64,000 nucleotides of DNA, taken from Homoserinibacter gongjuensis (GTDB lineage: Bacteria > Actinomycetota > Actinomycetes > Actinomycetales > Microbacteriaceae). The notes beneath the pieces were generated by a model, which was not told where the DNA came from, did not search any database, and was given only the letters and a program-made list of their open reading frames with translations. Below, piece by piece: positions 36,286 through 46,157 of this stretch (its first letter is position 1; every line of letters begins with the position of its first letter). The stretch covers positions 2,480,001 through 2,544,000 of the forward strand of contig NZ_BSVA01000001.1 in assembly GCF_030161875.1 (NCBI RefSeq), written 5' to 3'. Position numbers and translations under genes: made by a program.

Positions 36286-37468
36286 GTCGTGAAGACCCGG
36301 TCGCGCGCGACCCCGAGGCTCAGGAGCATCGCGCCGTCGAGGATCGGCGAGTCGGTCGCCACGGTCACGGCGAGCGGCGGTGCCGTCAGCACGAGGGCGT
36401 CGAGCTGGCGCGCGACCTCGGCGCGCAGCCGCTCTCCGCCGAGCTGGGCGAGCTCGCCCGCGAGCACGAGGCGCGCGGGATCGAGCAGGGCGATGACGGA
36501 TGCGAGTGCGAGTGCGTAGCGACGCGAGAGCTCGACGAGAGCGGCTGACGCGGAGGGATCCTCGAGCAGCATCCGCATCGCCTCGGCGGAGGTGTGCGCC
36601 TCGTGCCCGGCCTCGGCGGCGAGCGCGCAGAGTGCGGCCGTGCCCACCTGGCGCTCGAGCGCGCCGTCCGCGCGGCTCTGCTCGTCGAGCACGGCACCGG
36701 GGAGAGGAGGAACGCCGCCTCGCCGGCTGCGCCGCGACTCCCGCGATAGAGCGATCCGTCGATCATGATCGCCCCGCCGATGCCGTCGTCGAGCCAGAAC
36801 AGGAAGAAGCTCTCGGCGTCGTCGCTCGCCGCGTTTCGCTCGGCGATCGCGGCGAGGTTGACGTCGTTCTCGATCGACACGGATGCGGCGGGGAACAGCC
36901 GACGCAGCTCGGCGCCGACCGCGGGTTGCTGCCAGCCCGGCAGGTGGTCGACGTACCAGAGAGCGTCGGAGTCGCTGTCGTACGATCCCGGAACGCTGAT
37001 GACGATGGCGTCGAGCTGTGCGGGCGCGATCCCGGCCTCGGCGCAGCTCGATGCGATGATCGTGGCGGCGCTGCTGGGCCCGCTGTCGTTCGGGTCGGTC
37101 TCGCGCTCCTGCTCGACGACGACCGTGCCGGTGATGTCGGAGATGCGCACCCGCGCGCGTCCGCGGCGCACGTCGACGGCTGCCGCGTGTCCTGCCGAGG
37201 GCACGATGCGGTAGAGCTGCGGCGCGCGGCCGCCAGGGCCGGTGTCGCCGAAGCCGCTGGGACGCACGAGACCGCTCTCTTCGAGTCGCTGCAGCAGCTG
37301 GGAGGCCGTGGGCTTCGACAGCCCGGTCAGGGCGTGCACGTCGCTGCGGCTGAGCGTTCCGTGCTCGATGAGCAGCTCGAGCACGACGCGGTTGTTGAGG
37401 CTGCGCAGCAGCCCGGGCTGCGCCGGCCCCGGGCTGCGTCCGTCGCCGGACGCTGAGGCGTTCACCAC
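36282..37468 (-). CDS. ROK family transcriptional repressor
   Basis: The N-terminal winged helix (about residues 20-80) includes LLIEHGTLSRSDVHALTGLS and KPTASQLLQRLEESGLV. The ROK sugar-kinase-like domain follows: VISVPGSYDSDSDALWYVDH, SVSIENDVNLAAIAERN and GIGGAIMIDGSLYRGSRGAA. The frame changes near 36700 (GGGG run, one base missing) and the protein continues to VARDRVFTT. About 396 residues repaired. The GTG start at 37468 lies 17 bases after the TAGGAAACTTTACTA operator. It should repress its own six-gene operon and the ABC operon until a sugar ligand binds. Confidence 0.85.
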
Positions 37469-37484
37469 GATCCTCCCGCGTAGT

Positions 37485-37499
37485 TAGGAAACTTTACTA
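37485..37499 (-). promoter_or_regulatory. ROK operator before the ROK operon
   Basis: This is the second exact copy of TAGGAAACTTTACTA, 13 kb from the first. It is imperfectly palindromic and lies 17 bases upstream of the ROK start codon on the minus strand. The surrounding bases AGTTAGGAAACTTTACTATC extend the A/T-rich core. The two copies define the two ends of the carbohydrate locus. Confidence 0.75.
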
Positions 37500-37529
37500 T
37501 CTCGACGGTAGTGGCCCGGGATGGGGGTG

Positions 37530-38480
37530 TCAACGTCCCGGTTGCCGGTACGCCGCGAGGCCCCAGTCGGCTCCCTCGAGAGCGATCACCGCATCCAGCA
37601 CCGCGGCGATCGACGGCACACGTCGCGAGCCGTGCTGCACGGCCACCTGAATGGAGCGGTCGCTCGACGGTGCGGTCGCGCGCACGACGGCACCCTCGGG
37701 TGGAACCGCTGTCGCGAGCGCGAGCCGCGGGAGCAGCGCGATCCCGAGGCCCGCCGCAACGAGGTTCAGCACCGCGACGGCGTTGTCGGTCTCGAGCTCG
37801 ATGTCGGGTTCGACGCCGACCGCCTCGCACGCGGCGAGCAGGTGTCCGCGGCAGAGCGGGCATCCGGCGATCCAGCGCTCCTCGCCCAGCAGGGCGAGCT
37901 CGACGGCGCCGCCGTCGACAGCGAGCGCATGGTGCTCGGGCAGCGCGATGACGACCGGCTCCGTGAACAGCGGCACCGTCTCGACGGGGCCCTCCGACTC
38001 GCGGTGCGGGTCGGCGCGGTCGCCCGGATACGCGAAGGTGATCGCGAGATCGACGAGCCCTTCGCGCAGCATCGTGAGCGCCTCGGGCGGCTCGGCCTCG
38101 ACGTAGCTCACGGCGAGCCCCGGATGCGCGTCGCGCACGGTGCCGAGCAGGCGCGGCACGATCGTCGACGAGGCGGTGGGGAACGCCGCGATGCGCACGG
38201 TTCCCGTGCCGAGGCCCACGAGCTCGGCGAGCTCGCCGCGTGCCGCGTCGAGGGCCTGCCCGATCGACTGCGCGTGCCGGGCGAGCACCATGCCGGGCTC
38301 GGTGAGGCGGATGCCGCGCCCCGCCCGCACGACGAGCGGCACGCCGAGGCGCTGCTCCGCGCGGCGCAGGTGCTGGCTCACGGCGGGCTGGCTGTAGCCG
38401 AGCGCGCGTGCCGCGGCGCTGATCGAGCCGTGCTCGGCGATCGCACGCACGATGCGCACCGACTGCAGATCGAGCTCCAT
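37530..38480 (-). CDS. LysR-type transcriptional regulator
   Basis: The 316-residue protein has the LysR helix-turn-helix at its N-terminus (IAEHGSISAAARALGYSQPA then VSQHLRRAEQRLG, residues 15-50) and a periplasmic-binding-like effector domain. The ATG at 38480 follows TACGGT (38492-38487) by six bases, so the gene is probably leaderless. It is divergent from an aminotransferase gene, the usual LysR arrangement, with a palindrome between. It most likely activates that gene when a co-inducer binds. The ligand is unknown. Confidence 0.88.
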   Translation of the reverse strand: MELDLQSVRIVRAIAEHGSISAAARALGYSQPAVSQHLRRAEQRLGVPLVVRAGRGIRLTEPGMVLARHAQSIGQALDAARGELAELVGLGTGTVRIAAFPTASSTIVPRLLGTVRDAHPGLAVSYVEAEPPEALTMLREGLVDLAITFAYPGDRADPHRESEGPVETVPLFTEPVVIALPEHHALAVDGGAVELALLGEERWIAGCPLCRGHLLAACEAVGVEPDIELETDNAVAVLNLVAAGLGIALLPRLALATAVPPEGAVVRATAPSSDRSIQVAVQHGSRRVPSIAAVLDAVIALEGADWGLAAYRQPGR

Positions 38481-38522
38481 TCCATAACCGTAGCGAATGG
38501 ATGACATGCGAGACATGACCTT

Positions 38523-38546
38523 GTGCGATAGATCTGTTCATCGCAC
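38523..38546. promoter_or_regulatory. candidate LysR binding site
   Basis: GTGCGAT and ATCGCAC form a perfect inverted repeat with ten bases between (38523-38529 and 38540-38546). It fits the T-N11-A style of LysR sites and lies in the 72-base gap between the divergent LysR and aminotransferase starts, ending six bases before the GTG of the aminotransferase gene. Confidence 0.6.
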
Positions 38547-38552
38547 GCTGGA

Positions 38553-39614
38553 GTGGTGAGCACTCTGACAGCGCCGTCACGCCCGCTCGCCGCCGCGATC
38601 GCCGAGTTCGGTGAGCCGCGCGGCTATGTCGCGACCGCATCCATCGGCATCCCACCTCGTCGCAGCGTCGAGGCGCTGCGGGCTGACCTCGACGCCTGGT
38701 CGCGCGCCGACCGCGACCCGCAGGGGTACGACGCCATCGTCGACCGCACCCGACGCTCCTACGCCCGGCTCGTCGGCCTCGACGCCGGCCGCGTCGCGAT
38801 CGGCTCGCAGACCTCGGTGCAGGCGTCGCTCGTCGCGTCGGCGGTGCCCGACGGCGCCGAGGTGCTCGTGGCCGAGCGCGACTTCTCATCGTTGCTCGTG
38901 CCGTTCGCGCAACGGCCGGGAGCCAAGCTCCGCGCGGTGCCCGTCGAGGCTCTCGCTGAGAGCGTCACCGACGAGACGTTCCTGGTCGTGTTCTCGCTCG
39001 TGCAATCGGCGACGGGATACGTCGCGGATGCCGCCGCCATTCGCGAGGCCGCCGCGCGTCACGGCGCCCTCACCTTCTGCGACACGACGCAGGCGACGGG
39101 CGTGCTGACGGTCGCGGCGGGCGACTTCGACATCACGGTGTGCCACGCCTACAAGTGGCTGTGCTCGCCGCGCGGTGTGAGCTTCCTGACGGTGGGCGAG
39201 AACGCGGATGCCGTGCTGCGCCCCGCGCAGGGCGGCTGGTACGCGGGCGACGAGGTGTGGCAGAGCTGCTACGGCACCGAAATCACCCTCGCGCCCGACG
39301 CGCGTCGCTTCGACGTCTCGCCCGCGTGGCAGGCGTGGGTGGGTGCCGAGGCGTCGATCGGCATGTTCGCCGAGCTCGACATCGCCGAGATCTGGCAGCG
39401 GGCCGCGGGGCTCGGTGAGCTGCTGTGCCACGAGCTCGGGCTTCCGCAGCAGCACCAGGCGATCGTGTCGTGGCCCGACCCCGACGGCTCGCAGCTCGAA
39501 CGCATGAGCGCGGCCGGCATCCGCATCTCGGGTCGCGCCGGGCGTGCGCGGGCGTCGTTCCACCTGTGGAACACCGAAGACGACGTCGCCGCGATCGTGC
39601 GCGCCGTGCACTGA
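38553..39614 (+). CDS. class V aminotransferase-like PLP enzyme
   Basis: A 353-residue fold-type I PLP enzyme of the class V group. The PLP lysine is in [16 protein letters not shown] near residue 203, the cofactor Asp region is [15 protein letters not shown], and [10 protein letters not shown] lies at the N-terminus. Relatives include isopenicillin N epimerase-like proteins, kynureninase and cysteine desulfurase; the substrate cannot be told from the sequence. It has a GTG start and is probably controlled by the divergent LysR regulator. A C-terminal [20 protein letters not shown] segment is typical. Confidence 0.75.
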   Translation: MVSTLTAPSRPLAAAIAEFGEPRGYVATASIGIPPRRSVEALRADLDAWSRADRDPQGYDAIVDRTRRSYARLVGLDAGRVAIGSQTSVQASLVASAVPDGAEVLVAERDFSSLLVPFAQRPGAKLRAVPVEALAESVTDETFLVVFSLVQSATGYVADAAAIREAAARHGALTFCDTTQATGVLTVAAGDFDITVCHAYKWLCSPRGVSFLTVGENADAVLRPAQGGWYAGDEVWQSCYGTEITLAPDARRFDVSPAWQAWVGAEASIGMFAELDIAEIWQRAAGLGELLCHELGLPQQHQAIVSWPDPDGSQLERMSAAGIRISGRAGRARASFHLWNTEDDVAAIVRAVH

Positions 39615-39637
39615 GCCGGTCCGGGCCCGCGGCTCGG

Positions 39638-39643
39638 TAGGCT
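39638..39643 (+). promoter_or_regulatory. -10 element of the glyS promoter
   Basis: TAGGCT lies in the 91-base gap before glyS. It would give a leader of about 55 bases with an AGGAGC ribosome-binding site before the GTG. I see no T-box-like structure, so regulation may be simple. Confidence 0.4.
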
Positions 39644-39705
39644 GGACGTTCCGTACCCCGTGTGACCGCGCAAGCCGGCGCGGCCCGATCATCAGGAGCT
39701 CCTCC

Positions 39706-41091
39706 GTGGCGACGCCCAACACCCTCGACCAGGTCATCTCTCTCGCGAAGCGTCGTGGCTTCGTCTTCCAAGCGGGTGAGATCTATGGCGGGTCCCGCTC
39801 CGCCTGGGACTACGGCCCCCTCGGCACCGCGCTCAAGGAGAACATCAAGCGCGAGTGGTGGAAGTTCATGGTGCAGCGCCGCGACGACATCGTGGGCATC
39901 GACTCCTCCGTGATCCTGCCGCGTCAGGTGTGGGAGGCATCCGGTCACGTCGAGGTCTTCAGCGACCCGCTCATCGAGTGCCTGCATTGCCACAAGCGCT
40001 ACCGCGAAGACCACCTGCTGGAGGCCTACGAGGAGAAGAAGGGCCGCGTGCCCGAGAACGGCCTCGCCGACATCGTCTGCGAGAACTGCGGCACGCGCGG
40101 CCAGTGGACCGAGCCGCGCGCGTTCTCCGGCCTGCTCAAGACCTACCTCGGCCCCGTCGACGACGAAGAGGGGCTCAACTACTTGCGGCCCGAGACCGCC
40201 CAGGGCATCTTCGTGAACTTCGCGAACGTGCTCTCGAGCGCCCGTATGAAGCCCCCGTTCGGCATCGCCCAGATCGGCAAGAGCTTCCGCAACGAGATCA
40301 CGCCCGGCAACTTCATCTTCCGCACGCGCGAGTTCGAGCAGATGGAGATGGAGTACTTCGTGCAGCCGGGCACCGACGAGGAGTGGCACCAGTACTGGAT
40401 CGACGCCTCCTTCGGCTGGTACACCGGGCTCGGCATCCGCGAAGACAACCTGCGTCTCTACGAGCACCCCAAGGAGAAGCTGAGCCACTACTCGAAGCGC
40501 ACCGTCGACGTCGAGTACCGCTTCAACTTCGCCTCGGGCGAGTGGGGCGAGCTCATGGGAATCGCCAACCGCACGGACTTCGACCTGAAGACGCACTCGG
40601 AGCACTCGGGCAAGGACCTCTCGTACTTCGACCAGACCACGGGCGAGCGCTGGGTTCCGTACGTGATCGAGCCGGCGTTCGGGCTCACCCGCGCACTGAT
40701 GGCGTTCCTCATCGACGCGTACCATGAAGACGAGGCGCCGAACGCGAAGGGTGGGGTCGACACGCGCACCGTGCTGCGGCTCGACCGGCGCCTCGCGCCC
40801 GTCAAGGTCGCGGTGCTGCCGCTCTCGCGCAACGAGCAGCTCTCGCCGGTGGCCCGCGAGCTCGCGGCCGACCTGCGTGAGGACTGGATGATCGAGTTCG
40901 ACGACGCGGGGGCCATCGGGCGCCGCTACCGCCGTCAGGACGAGATCGGCACGCCCTTCGCGGTGACCGTCGACTTCGACACCCTCGACGACAAGGCCGT
41001 CACGGTGCGGGAACGCGACAGCATGGCGCAGGAGCGCGTGTCGCTCGACCGGCTGCACGGTTACCTCGCCGAGCGGCTGCGCGGCGCGTGA
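39706..41091 (+). CDS. glyS: glycine--tRNA ligase
   Basis: A class II aminoacyl-tRNA synthetase of 461 residues, the alpha2 type. [20 protein letters not shown] and the following [11 protein letters not shown] are the family N-terminus. Motif 2 is [20 protein letters not shown] and motif 3 lies in [27 protein letters not shown] and CENCG look like a small zinc site. The GTG at 39706 follows a good AGGAGC site. The stop overlaps the next gene (GTGA). The frame is intact and the enzyme is essential for glycyl-tRNA charging. Confidence 0.95.
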   Translation: MATPNTLDQVISLAKRRGFVFQAGEIYGGSRSAWDYGPLGTALKENIKREWWKFMVQRRDDIVGIDSSVILPRQVWEASGHVEVFSDPLIECLHCHKRYREDHLLEAYEEKKGRVPENGLADIVCENCGTRGQWTEPRAFSGLLKTYLGPVDDEEGLNYLRPETAQGIFVNFANVLSSARMKPPFGIAQIGKSFRNEITPGNFIFRTREFEQMEMEYFVQPGTDEEWHQYWIDASFGWYTGLGIREDNLRLYEHPKEKLSHYSKRTVDVEYRFNFASGEWGELMGIANRTDFDLKTHSEHSGKDLSYFDQTTGERWVPYVIEPAFGLTRALMAFLIDAYHEDEAPNAKGGVDTRTVLRLDRRLAPVKVAVLPLSRNEQLSPVARELAADLREDWMIEFDDAGAIGRRYRRQDEIGTPFAVTVDFDTLDDKAVTVRERDSMAQERVSLDRLHGYLAERLRGA

Positions 41092-42239
41092 CCTGGCAGC
41101 AGGGCGGCCCGCAGGCCGACGGCAATCCGCAGGGCGGCTACCCGCAGGGCGGCTACCCGCAGAGCGGCTACCCGCCGGCGGGCCATCCCCAAGGCGGCTA
41201 CATTCCGCCTGAGGCATGGAATGGCGCGCCCGCTTATCCGGGGATGATCCTTCCGCCGCCCGTGGAAGACCCGACGCCCTACCATCGTCTGTTCCGCACG
41301 GCCCGCGCCTACGCGTGGTGGCGCCCGCTCGTCGCCGTCGCCGTCTTCGTGGCGTTCTTCCTCGTCACGCAGGTCGTCGTTGCGATCGGGTGGGTCATCG
41401 TGATCATCGCCTCGGGGGCGAACCTCACGGACTTCACCTCGATACCCGCCGTGATGGGGCAGCTCACCGACGTCTCGAATCCGGTGAGTCTCGTGCTGCT
41501 GCTCGGGAGCGTCGCGATCATGCTCCCGCTCGTGCCGCTCGCCATGCTGTGCGCGGGGCTGCGCCCCGTGAGCCTCCGGCACTCGGTTGCCTTCCGCATC
41601 CGGTGGCGCTGGATGCTGTGGTGCACGATCCCCGCGCTCGTGATCACGATCCTCAGCACCGGGCTGTCGTTCCTCGGCCCGCTCTTCGGCGTGCCCATCG
41701 AGCCGGTTCCCGTGGATGCGGGCCGGTTCACGCTGCTCGCGGTGCTCATCATCGCGCTCGTGCCGCTGCAGTCGGCGGCCGAGGAGTACGTGTTCCGCGG
41801 CCTCGTCATGCAGACCATCGGCGCCTGGGTGAAGAACCCCTGGGTCGGCATCATCGTGTCGACCGTGATCTTCACGGTCGGGCACACGCAGTACGAGATC
41901 TGGGGTCTGCTGAGCGTCGGTGTCATGGGGCTCGGCTTCGCGATCGTCGTGTGGCGCACGGGCGGGCTCGAGGCCGGGATCGCGTTCCACGTCGTGAACA
42001 ACGTGGTCGCGCTCCTGCTGCTCGCGAGCGGCTCGCTCGGCACGACCATCATGAGTTCGGAGGGCAGCGACCCGCTCGCACCGCTCGTGCAGGCCGTGTT
42101 CACGGCCGGTTTCGTGCTGTGGGTGGAGCTCGCCGCCCGTCGCCAGGGCATCTCGCGGGAACGTCCGCTGCCTCCGGCGGAGGTGTTCACGTCACCGCCT
42201 CCGCCCGCCTCGCCGCTGCCGCCGACGCACACCGTGTGA
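41088..42239 (+). CDS. CPBP intramembrane metalloprotease family protein with Gly-Tyr-Pro repeats
   Basis: The 383-residue protein starts with a Gln/Gly/Tyr/Pro-rich tail of five or six copies of PQGGY- or PAGHP-like units, then a membrane part with about eight helices. The CPBP motifs are intact here: [20 protein letters not shown] (glutamates) and the later [10 protein letters not shown] and [13 protein letters not shown]. These fit an active CAAX-type protease. The C-terminus is proline rich. It starts with a GTG overlapping the glyS stop. The substrate is unknown. Confidence 0.8.
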   Translation: MTWQQGGPQADGNPQGGYPQGGYPQSGYPPAGHPQGGYIPPEAWNGAPAYPGMILPPPVEDPTPYHRLFRTARAYAWWRPLVAVAVFVAFFLVTQVVVAIGWVIVIIASGANLTDFTSIPAVMGQLTDVSNPVSLVLLLGSVAIMLPLVPLAMLCAGLRPVSLRHSVAFRIRWRWMLWCTIPALVITILSTGLSFLGPLFGVPIEPVPVDAGRFTLLAVLIIALVPLQSAAEEYVFRGLVMQTIGAWVKNPWVGIIVSTVIFTVGHTQYEIWGLLSVGVMGLGFAIVVWRTGGLEAGIAFHVVNNVVALLLLASGSLGTTIMSSEGSDPLAPLVQAVFTAGFVLWVELAARRQGISRERPLPPAEVFTSPPPPASPLPPTHTV

Positions 42240-42282
42240 TCCGTCGGGAATGCCCACGGCATCCGCTTCGTTGACACATCAC

Positions 42283-42956
42283 ATGGCAGACCCCATCAAG
42301 ATCGACATCTGGTCCGATATCGCGTGCCCGTGGTGCTTCATCGGCAAGCGCCGTTTCGAGGCGGGCGCGGCTGAGGCCGGCGTGCCGGTCGAGATCGAGT
42401 ACCACTCGTTCGAGCTCTCGCCCGATACCCCCGTCGACTTCGAGGGCAGCGAGTTCGAGTTCCTCGCCCAACACAAGGGCATCCCGGTCGACACGGCGAA
42501 GCAGATGATCGAGCGGGTCACCGGCATCGCCGACAGCGTGGGCCTGCACTACGACTACGACGCGCTGCAGCACACCAACACGGTCAAGGCGCACCAGCTG
42601 CTGCACTACGCGAAGCTGCGCGGGCGCCAGCTCGAGATGAAGGAGCGCCTGCTCTCGGCGTACTTCGAGCAGGGTCGCCACGTCGGCCGCATCGAGGATC
42701 TCGCCGACCTCGCAGCCGAGCTCGGTTTCGACCGCGATGACGTCATCCGCTCGCTCGAGGCCGACGAGCACCTCGCCGATGTGCGCGAAGACCAGGCCGT
42801 CGCCCAGGACTTCGGCATCCAGGGGTGCCGTTCTTCGTCATCGACCGTAAGTACGGCGTGTCCGGTGCGCAGGAGCCGGCGACGTTCGCCGAGGTGCTGC
42901 GTCAGGTGGCCGCCGAGAAGGACGCTGAGAAGGCGGATGCCGAGGTCGCGTCGTGA
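42283..42956 (+). CDS. DsbA family FrnE-like protein
   Basis: The thioredoxin-fold protein starts MADPIKIDIWSDIACPWCFI, with the CPWC redox pair at about residue 14. The start ATG at 42283 is typical of the family. It is cytoplasmic, like FrnE of polyketide clusters and its general homologues, which act as oxidoreductases or isomerases. The frame changes near 42824 (GGGG, one G missing) before VPFFVIDRKYGVSGAQEP, which includes the conserved cis-proline. About 224 residues repaired. The last bases overlap a tiny gene (GTGA). Confidence 0.88.
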
Positions 42957-43054
42957 GCGGGCTCATTCCGCTCGGCGACCCCGACGCGGTCGCGTGTGAG
43001 GGCGACGTGTGCGAGGTGCCGGCACGTCCGCCTCAGCACACGTCAGCTGGTTGA
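42953..43054 (+). CDS. 33-residue CxxxxC mini-protein coupled to the FrnE-like gene
   Basis: Below the size of usual gene calls. It starts with a GTG that overlaps the stop of the FrnE-like gene (GTGA). It reads MSGLIPLGDPDAVACEGDVC then EVPARPPQHTSAG. Two cysteines four apart could bind metal or form a disulfide, which suits a neighbour of a thiol oxidoreductase. The last residues and the TGA stop come from the dispersed repeat. I am not certain that it is translated, but start coupling and codon use support it. Confidence 0.5.
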   Translation: MSGLIPLGDPDAVACEGDVCEVPARPPQHTSAG

Positions 43055-43147
43055 GGAGGCGCGCAGCGCCGTCGCGAAACCACCGTGCCCGTGCCCCGCG
43101 GTGGTGGCTTCGAGACGCGCCCGCTGCGCGGTCGCTCCTCAGCCAGC
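43047..43147. repeat. inverted pair of the dispersed repeat
   Basis: Unit one, 43047-43084, reads CTGGTTGAGGAGGCGCGCAG then CGCCGTCGCGAAACCACC. Unit two, 43101-43147, reads GTGGTGGCTTCGAGACGCGC then CCGCTGCGCGGTCGCTCCTC and AGCCAGC, the inverted type. They face each other with 16 bases between, as in a bacterial interspersed mosaic element. They lie between the mini-gene and the convergent YbaK gene and could act as a two-way terminator. Confidence 0.75.
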
Positions 43148-43163
43148 TCGAGGGGATGCGCCT

Positions 43164-43655
43164 CTACTCGGCGGTGGGGCGGGTGGGCGCCGGCTCCGAG
43201 ATGTCGGCGACCGTCGCGCCGAACCCGGCGATGAGGGCGTCGGCGTCCACGAACAGGCTCGCCCCGTGCTCGCCTGCCCCCATCGAGACGCGCCGACCGA
43301 CGATCCGCTCGTCGACGTAGACGGGCCACGCCGTGCTGGATCCAAGCGGCGTGATCGTGCCGCGCTCGTAACCTGTCGCCTCGAGCGCGACCGCGGCATC
43401 CGGCAACTGCAGCTTGTTGACGCCCACGAGTGCGCGGAGCTTCGGCCAGGAGATCACGCGGTCGCCCGGGATCTCGGCGAAGAGGAACGTGCCGTCGCTG
43501 CGCTTCACCACGAGCGACTTGACGATGTCGGCGGCCGTGATCCCGAGCAGCGCCGCAGCCTCCTCGAGCGACGCTGCCGCAGGCCGGTCGATGACCTCGA
43601 TCTCGATGCCGCGGGCGGCCGCATCCGCCGCGACGCGTTCGCGTCCTGCGCCCAT
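43164..43655 (-). CDS. YbaK/EbsC aminoacyl-tRNA deacylase
   Basis: A 163-residue YbaK-type domain. AAALLGITAADIVKSLVVKR and the conserved LVGVNKLQLPDAAVALEATG, then GYERGTITPLG, are the family signatures; such proteins hydrolyse mischarged Cys- or Pro-type tRNAs in trans. The ATG at 43655 is preceded by GAGGAG. It is divergent from dus by about 40 bases. The frame is intact. The C-terminus ends in a short proline-rich tail. Confidence 0.85.
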   Translation of the reverse strand: MGAGRERVAADAAARGIEIEVIDRPAAASLEEAAALLGITAADIVKSLVVKRSDGTFLFAEIPGDRVISWPKLRALVGVNKLQLPDAAVALEATGYERGTITPLGSSTAWPVYVDERIVGRRVSMGAGEHGASLFVDADALIAGFGATVADISEPAPTRPTAE

Positions 43656-43695
43656 GTCCGGTCTCCTCACGGGGTGATCTGAAAGAATCGAGGGG

Positions 43696-44853
43696 ATGTC
43701 CACCCTATTCGCGCCCCCGGCCCCCGCGCTCGAGATCGGCCCGCTGCGTCTCGACGTGCCGGTCGTGCTCGCGCCCATGGCGGGCATCACCAACACCGCG
43801 TTCCGGCGCCTGTGCCGCGAGTACGGTGCGGGGCTCTACGTCTCCGAGATGATCACGAGCCGTGCGCTCGTCGAGCGCACCCCGAGTCGATGCGCCTCAT
43901 CAAGCATCACGAGTCCGAGACGCCGCGCTCCATCCAGCTCTACGGCGTCGACCCCGCCACGATGCGCGAAGCCGTCACGATGCTCGTGGCCGAGGATCGC
44001 GCCGACCACATCGACCTCAACTTCGGCTGCCCGGTGCCGAAGGTCACCCGCAAGGGCGGGGAGCGGCGCTTCCTGGAAGCTCGACCTGTTCCGCGGCATC
44101 GTCGAGGCGGCCGTGCAGGCGGCGGGCCCGCTGCCGCTCACCGTCAAGATGCGCAAGGGCATCGACGCCGACCACCTGACCTACCTCGAGGCGGGTCGCA
44201 TCGCCGAGGGCGCCGGCGCCGCGGCCGTCGCCCTGCACGCCCGTACGGCGGCCGACTTCTACTCCGGACACGCCGACTGGGACGCCATCGCGACCCTCAA
44301 GCAGACCGTCACGAGCATCCCGGTGCTCGGCAACGGCGACATCTGGAGCGCCGCGGATGCCGTACGCATGGTCGAGCAGACCGGATGCGACGGCGTCGTG
44401 GTCGGGCGAGGCTGCCTCGGGCGACCATGGTTGTTCGGCGATCTCGCGGCGGCGTTCAGCGGTGGCGACACCAAAGCCGAACCCACTCTCGGCGAGGTCG
44501 CCTTCGCCTTCCGCCGTCACGCCGAGCTGCTCATCGACTTCTTCGACGGCGACGAGACGCGGGCGTGCCGCGACATCCGCAAGCACGTGGCCTGGTACTT
44601 CAAGGGTTACGCGGTCGGCGGCGAACTGCGTGCGGCGCTCGCCCAGTCCTCGAGCCTCGCCGAGATCGACGAGCTGCTCGGCCGCCTCGACCCCGACCAG
44701 CCGTACCCCGGCGCGGACGCCGAGGGGCAGCGCGGACGCGCCGGAACCCCCAAGCAGCCGGCCCTCCCCGAGCACTGGCTCGAGTCCCGCGAGCTGCACG
44801 ACACGCACCGCACGCAGCTCACCGAGGGCGAAGGCGACACGAGCGGTGGGTGA
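43696..44853 (+). CDS. dus: tRNA-dihydrouridine synthase
   Basis: The FMN enzyme reduces uridines in tRNA D-loops. It has [29 protein letters not shown], the cysteine and FMN region [18 protein letters not shown], and the phosphate end VLGNGDI with [15 protein letters not shown]. Three single missing bases break it: near 43885, in GGGG near 44060, and in TTCC near 44082. Repairing the last two restores [19 protein letters not shown], the usual family sequence. AAGAAT (43683-43688) sits seven bases before the ATG, so it may be leaderless. About 386 residues. The stop overlaps the dgt start. Confidence 0.92.
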   Translation: MSTLFAPPAPALEIGPLRLDVPVVLAPMAGITNTAFRRLCREYGAGLYVSEMITSRALVERTPSRCASSSITSPRRRAPSSSTASTPPRCAKPSRCSWPRIAPTTSTSTSAARCRRSPARAGSGASWKLDLFRGIVEAAVQAAGPLPLTVKMRKGIDADHLTYLEAGRIAEGAGAAAVALHARTAADFYSGHADWDAIATLKQTVTSIPVLGNGDIWSAADAVRMVEQTGCDGVVVGRGCLGRPWLFGDLAAAFSGGDTKAEPTLGEVAFAFRRHAELLIDFFDGDETRACRDIRKHVAWYFKGYAVGGELRAALAQSSSLAEIDELLGRLDPDQPYPGADAEGQRGRAGTPKQPALPEHWLESRELHDTHRTQLTEGEGDTSGG

Positions 44854-46089
44854 GCTTCCGCCGGGCTACAGCGCCGCCGACGCCGAGCGGATGCTGCCGG
44901 AGCAGCACTCCACCCGCCGCAGCGATTTCGCGCGCGACCGGGCCCGCATCCTGCATTCGAGCGCGCTGCGCCGACTCGCCGTCAAGACCCAGGTGCTGAG
45001 CCCGACCGCCGGCCTCGACTTCGCCCGCAACCGGCTCACCCACTCGCTCGAGGTCGCCCAGGTCGGTCGCGAGCTCGCGGCGAACCTCGGCCTCGACCCC
45101 GACGTCGTCGACACGGCGTGCCTCGCGCACGACCTCGGGCATCCGCCCTACGGCCACAACGGCGAGCGCGCGCTCAACGACTGGGCGGCCGACATCGGCG
45201 GCTTCGAGGGCAACGCGCAGACGCTGCGCCTGCTCACGCGGCTCGAGCCGAAGGTCTTCGACGCCGACGGCCGCGCCTACGGCCTCAACCTCACGCGTGC
45301 GAGCCTCGATGCGAGCTGCAAGTACCCCTGGCCGGAGCAGGAGGGCATCCCCGACCCCTCTGGCCGCAGCAAGTTCGGCTTCTACGCGGATGACACCCCC
45401 GCCTTCGCCTGGTTGCGCGCCGGTGCGCCGCCGCGCGTGCGGTGCATCGAGGCGCAGGTCATGGATCTCTCCGACGACATCGCCTACTCCGTGCACGACT
45501 TCGAAGACGCGATCATCACGGGCTACCTCGACGTGCGAGCCCTGTCGGCCCGCGTCGATCACGATGACCTCGTGGAGAGCATGGTGGAGTGGATCGGGGA
45601 GAGCTCGATCACGACACCCTCATCGCGGCCTTCGACCGTCTCGACAGCCTGCCCGACTGGATCGAGGACTGGGACGGCTCGCGCCGCGCCCAGGCGCGTC
45701 TGAAGAACCTCACCTCGCAGCTCATCGGGCGCTTCGCCCGGCGTGCCGTGCGCGCCACCCGCGAGGCGTACGCACAGGATGCGCTCGCGCGCTTCGGAGC
45801 GGATGTCGTGGTACCGATCGAGACGCAGGCCGAGATCGCGGTGCTGAAGGGCATCGTCGCCGCGAACGTCATGTCGACGAACGCCCGCAAGCCGATCTAC
45901 GAACGACAGCGCGGCATCCTCAAGGAGCTCGCCGACGCACTCTGGGACGACCCCTCGCACCTCGACGCGGGCTTCGCCACCGACTTCGCGGCGGCCGCCG
46001 ACGACACGGCCCGCAAGCGCGTCATCGTCGATCAGGTCGCCTCGCTCACCGACCCCTCAGCCAATGCCTGGCACGAGCGGTACGCCTGA
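44846..46089 (+). CDS. dgt: deoxyguanosinetriphosphate triphosphohydrolase-like protein
   Basis: This HD-domain dNTPase hydrolyses dNTPs to deoxynucleoside plus triphosphate. [17 protein letters not shown] gives the first His and [16 protein letters not shown] holds the HD pair, with [18 protein letters not shown] later. The start is the GTG at 44846, overlapping the dus stop by eight bases. The frame changes near 45597 (GGGG, one base missing), after MVEWIGE, before [19 protein letters not shown]. About 414 residues repaired. The order dus-dgt-dnaG is often seen in Actinobacteria. Confidence 0.92.
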
Positions 46090-46157
46090 CCCCGCGCTCT
46101 CCACACCGCGAACCGCGCGCCCGGCCGCCGAGGCCGCCGCGACCCTAGAATCAGGGC

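Noticed and set aside
24235..37500. The amino-sugar locus as a recently transferred island
   Set aside because: Composition and codon use match the flanks, and no integrase, tRNA junction or direct repeat borders it.
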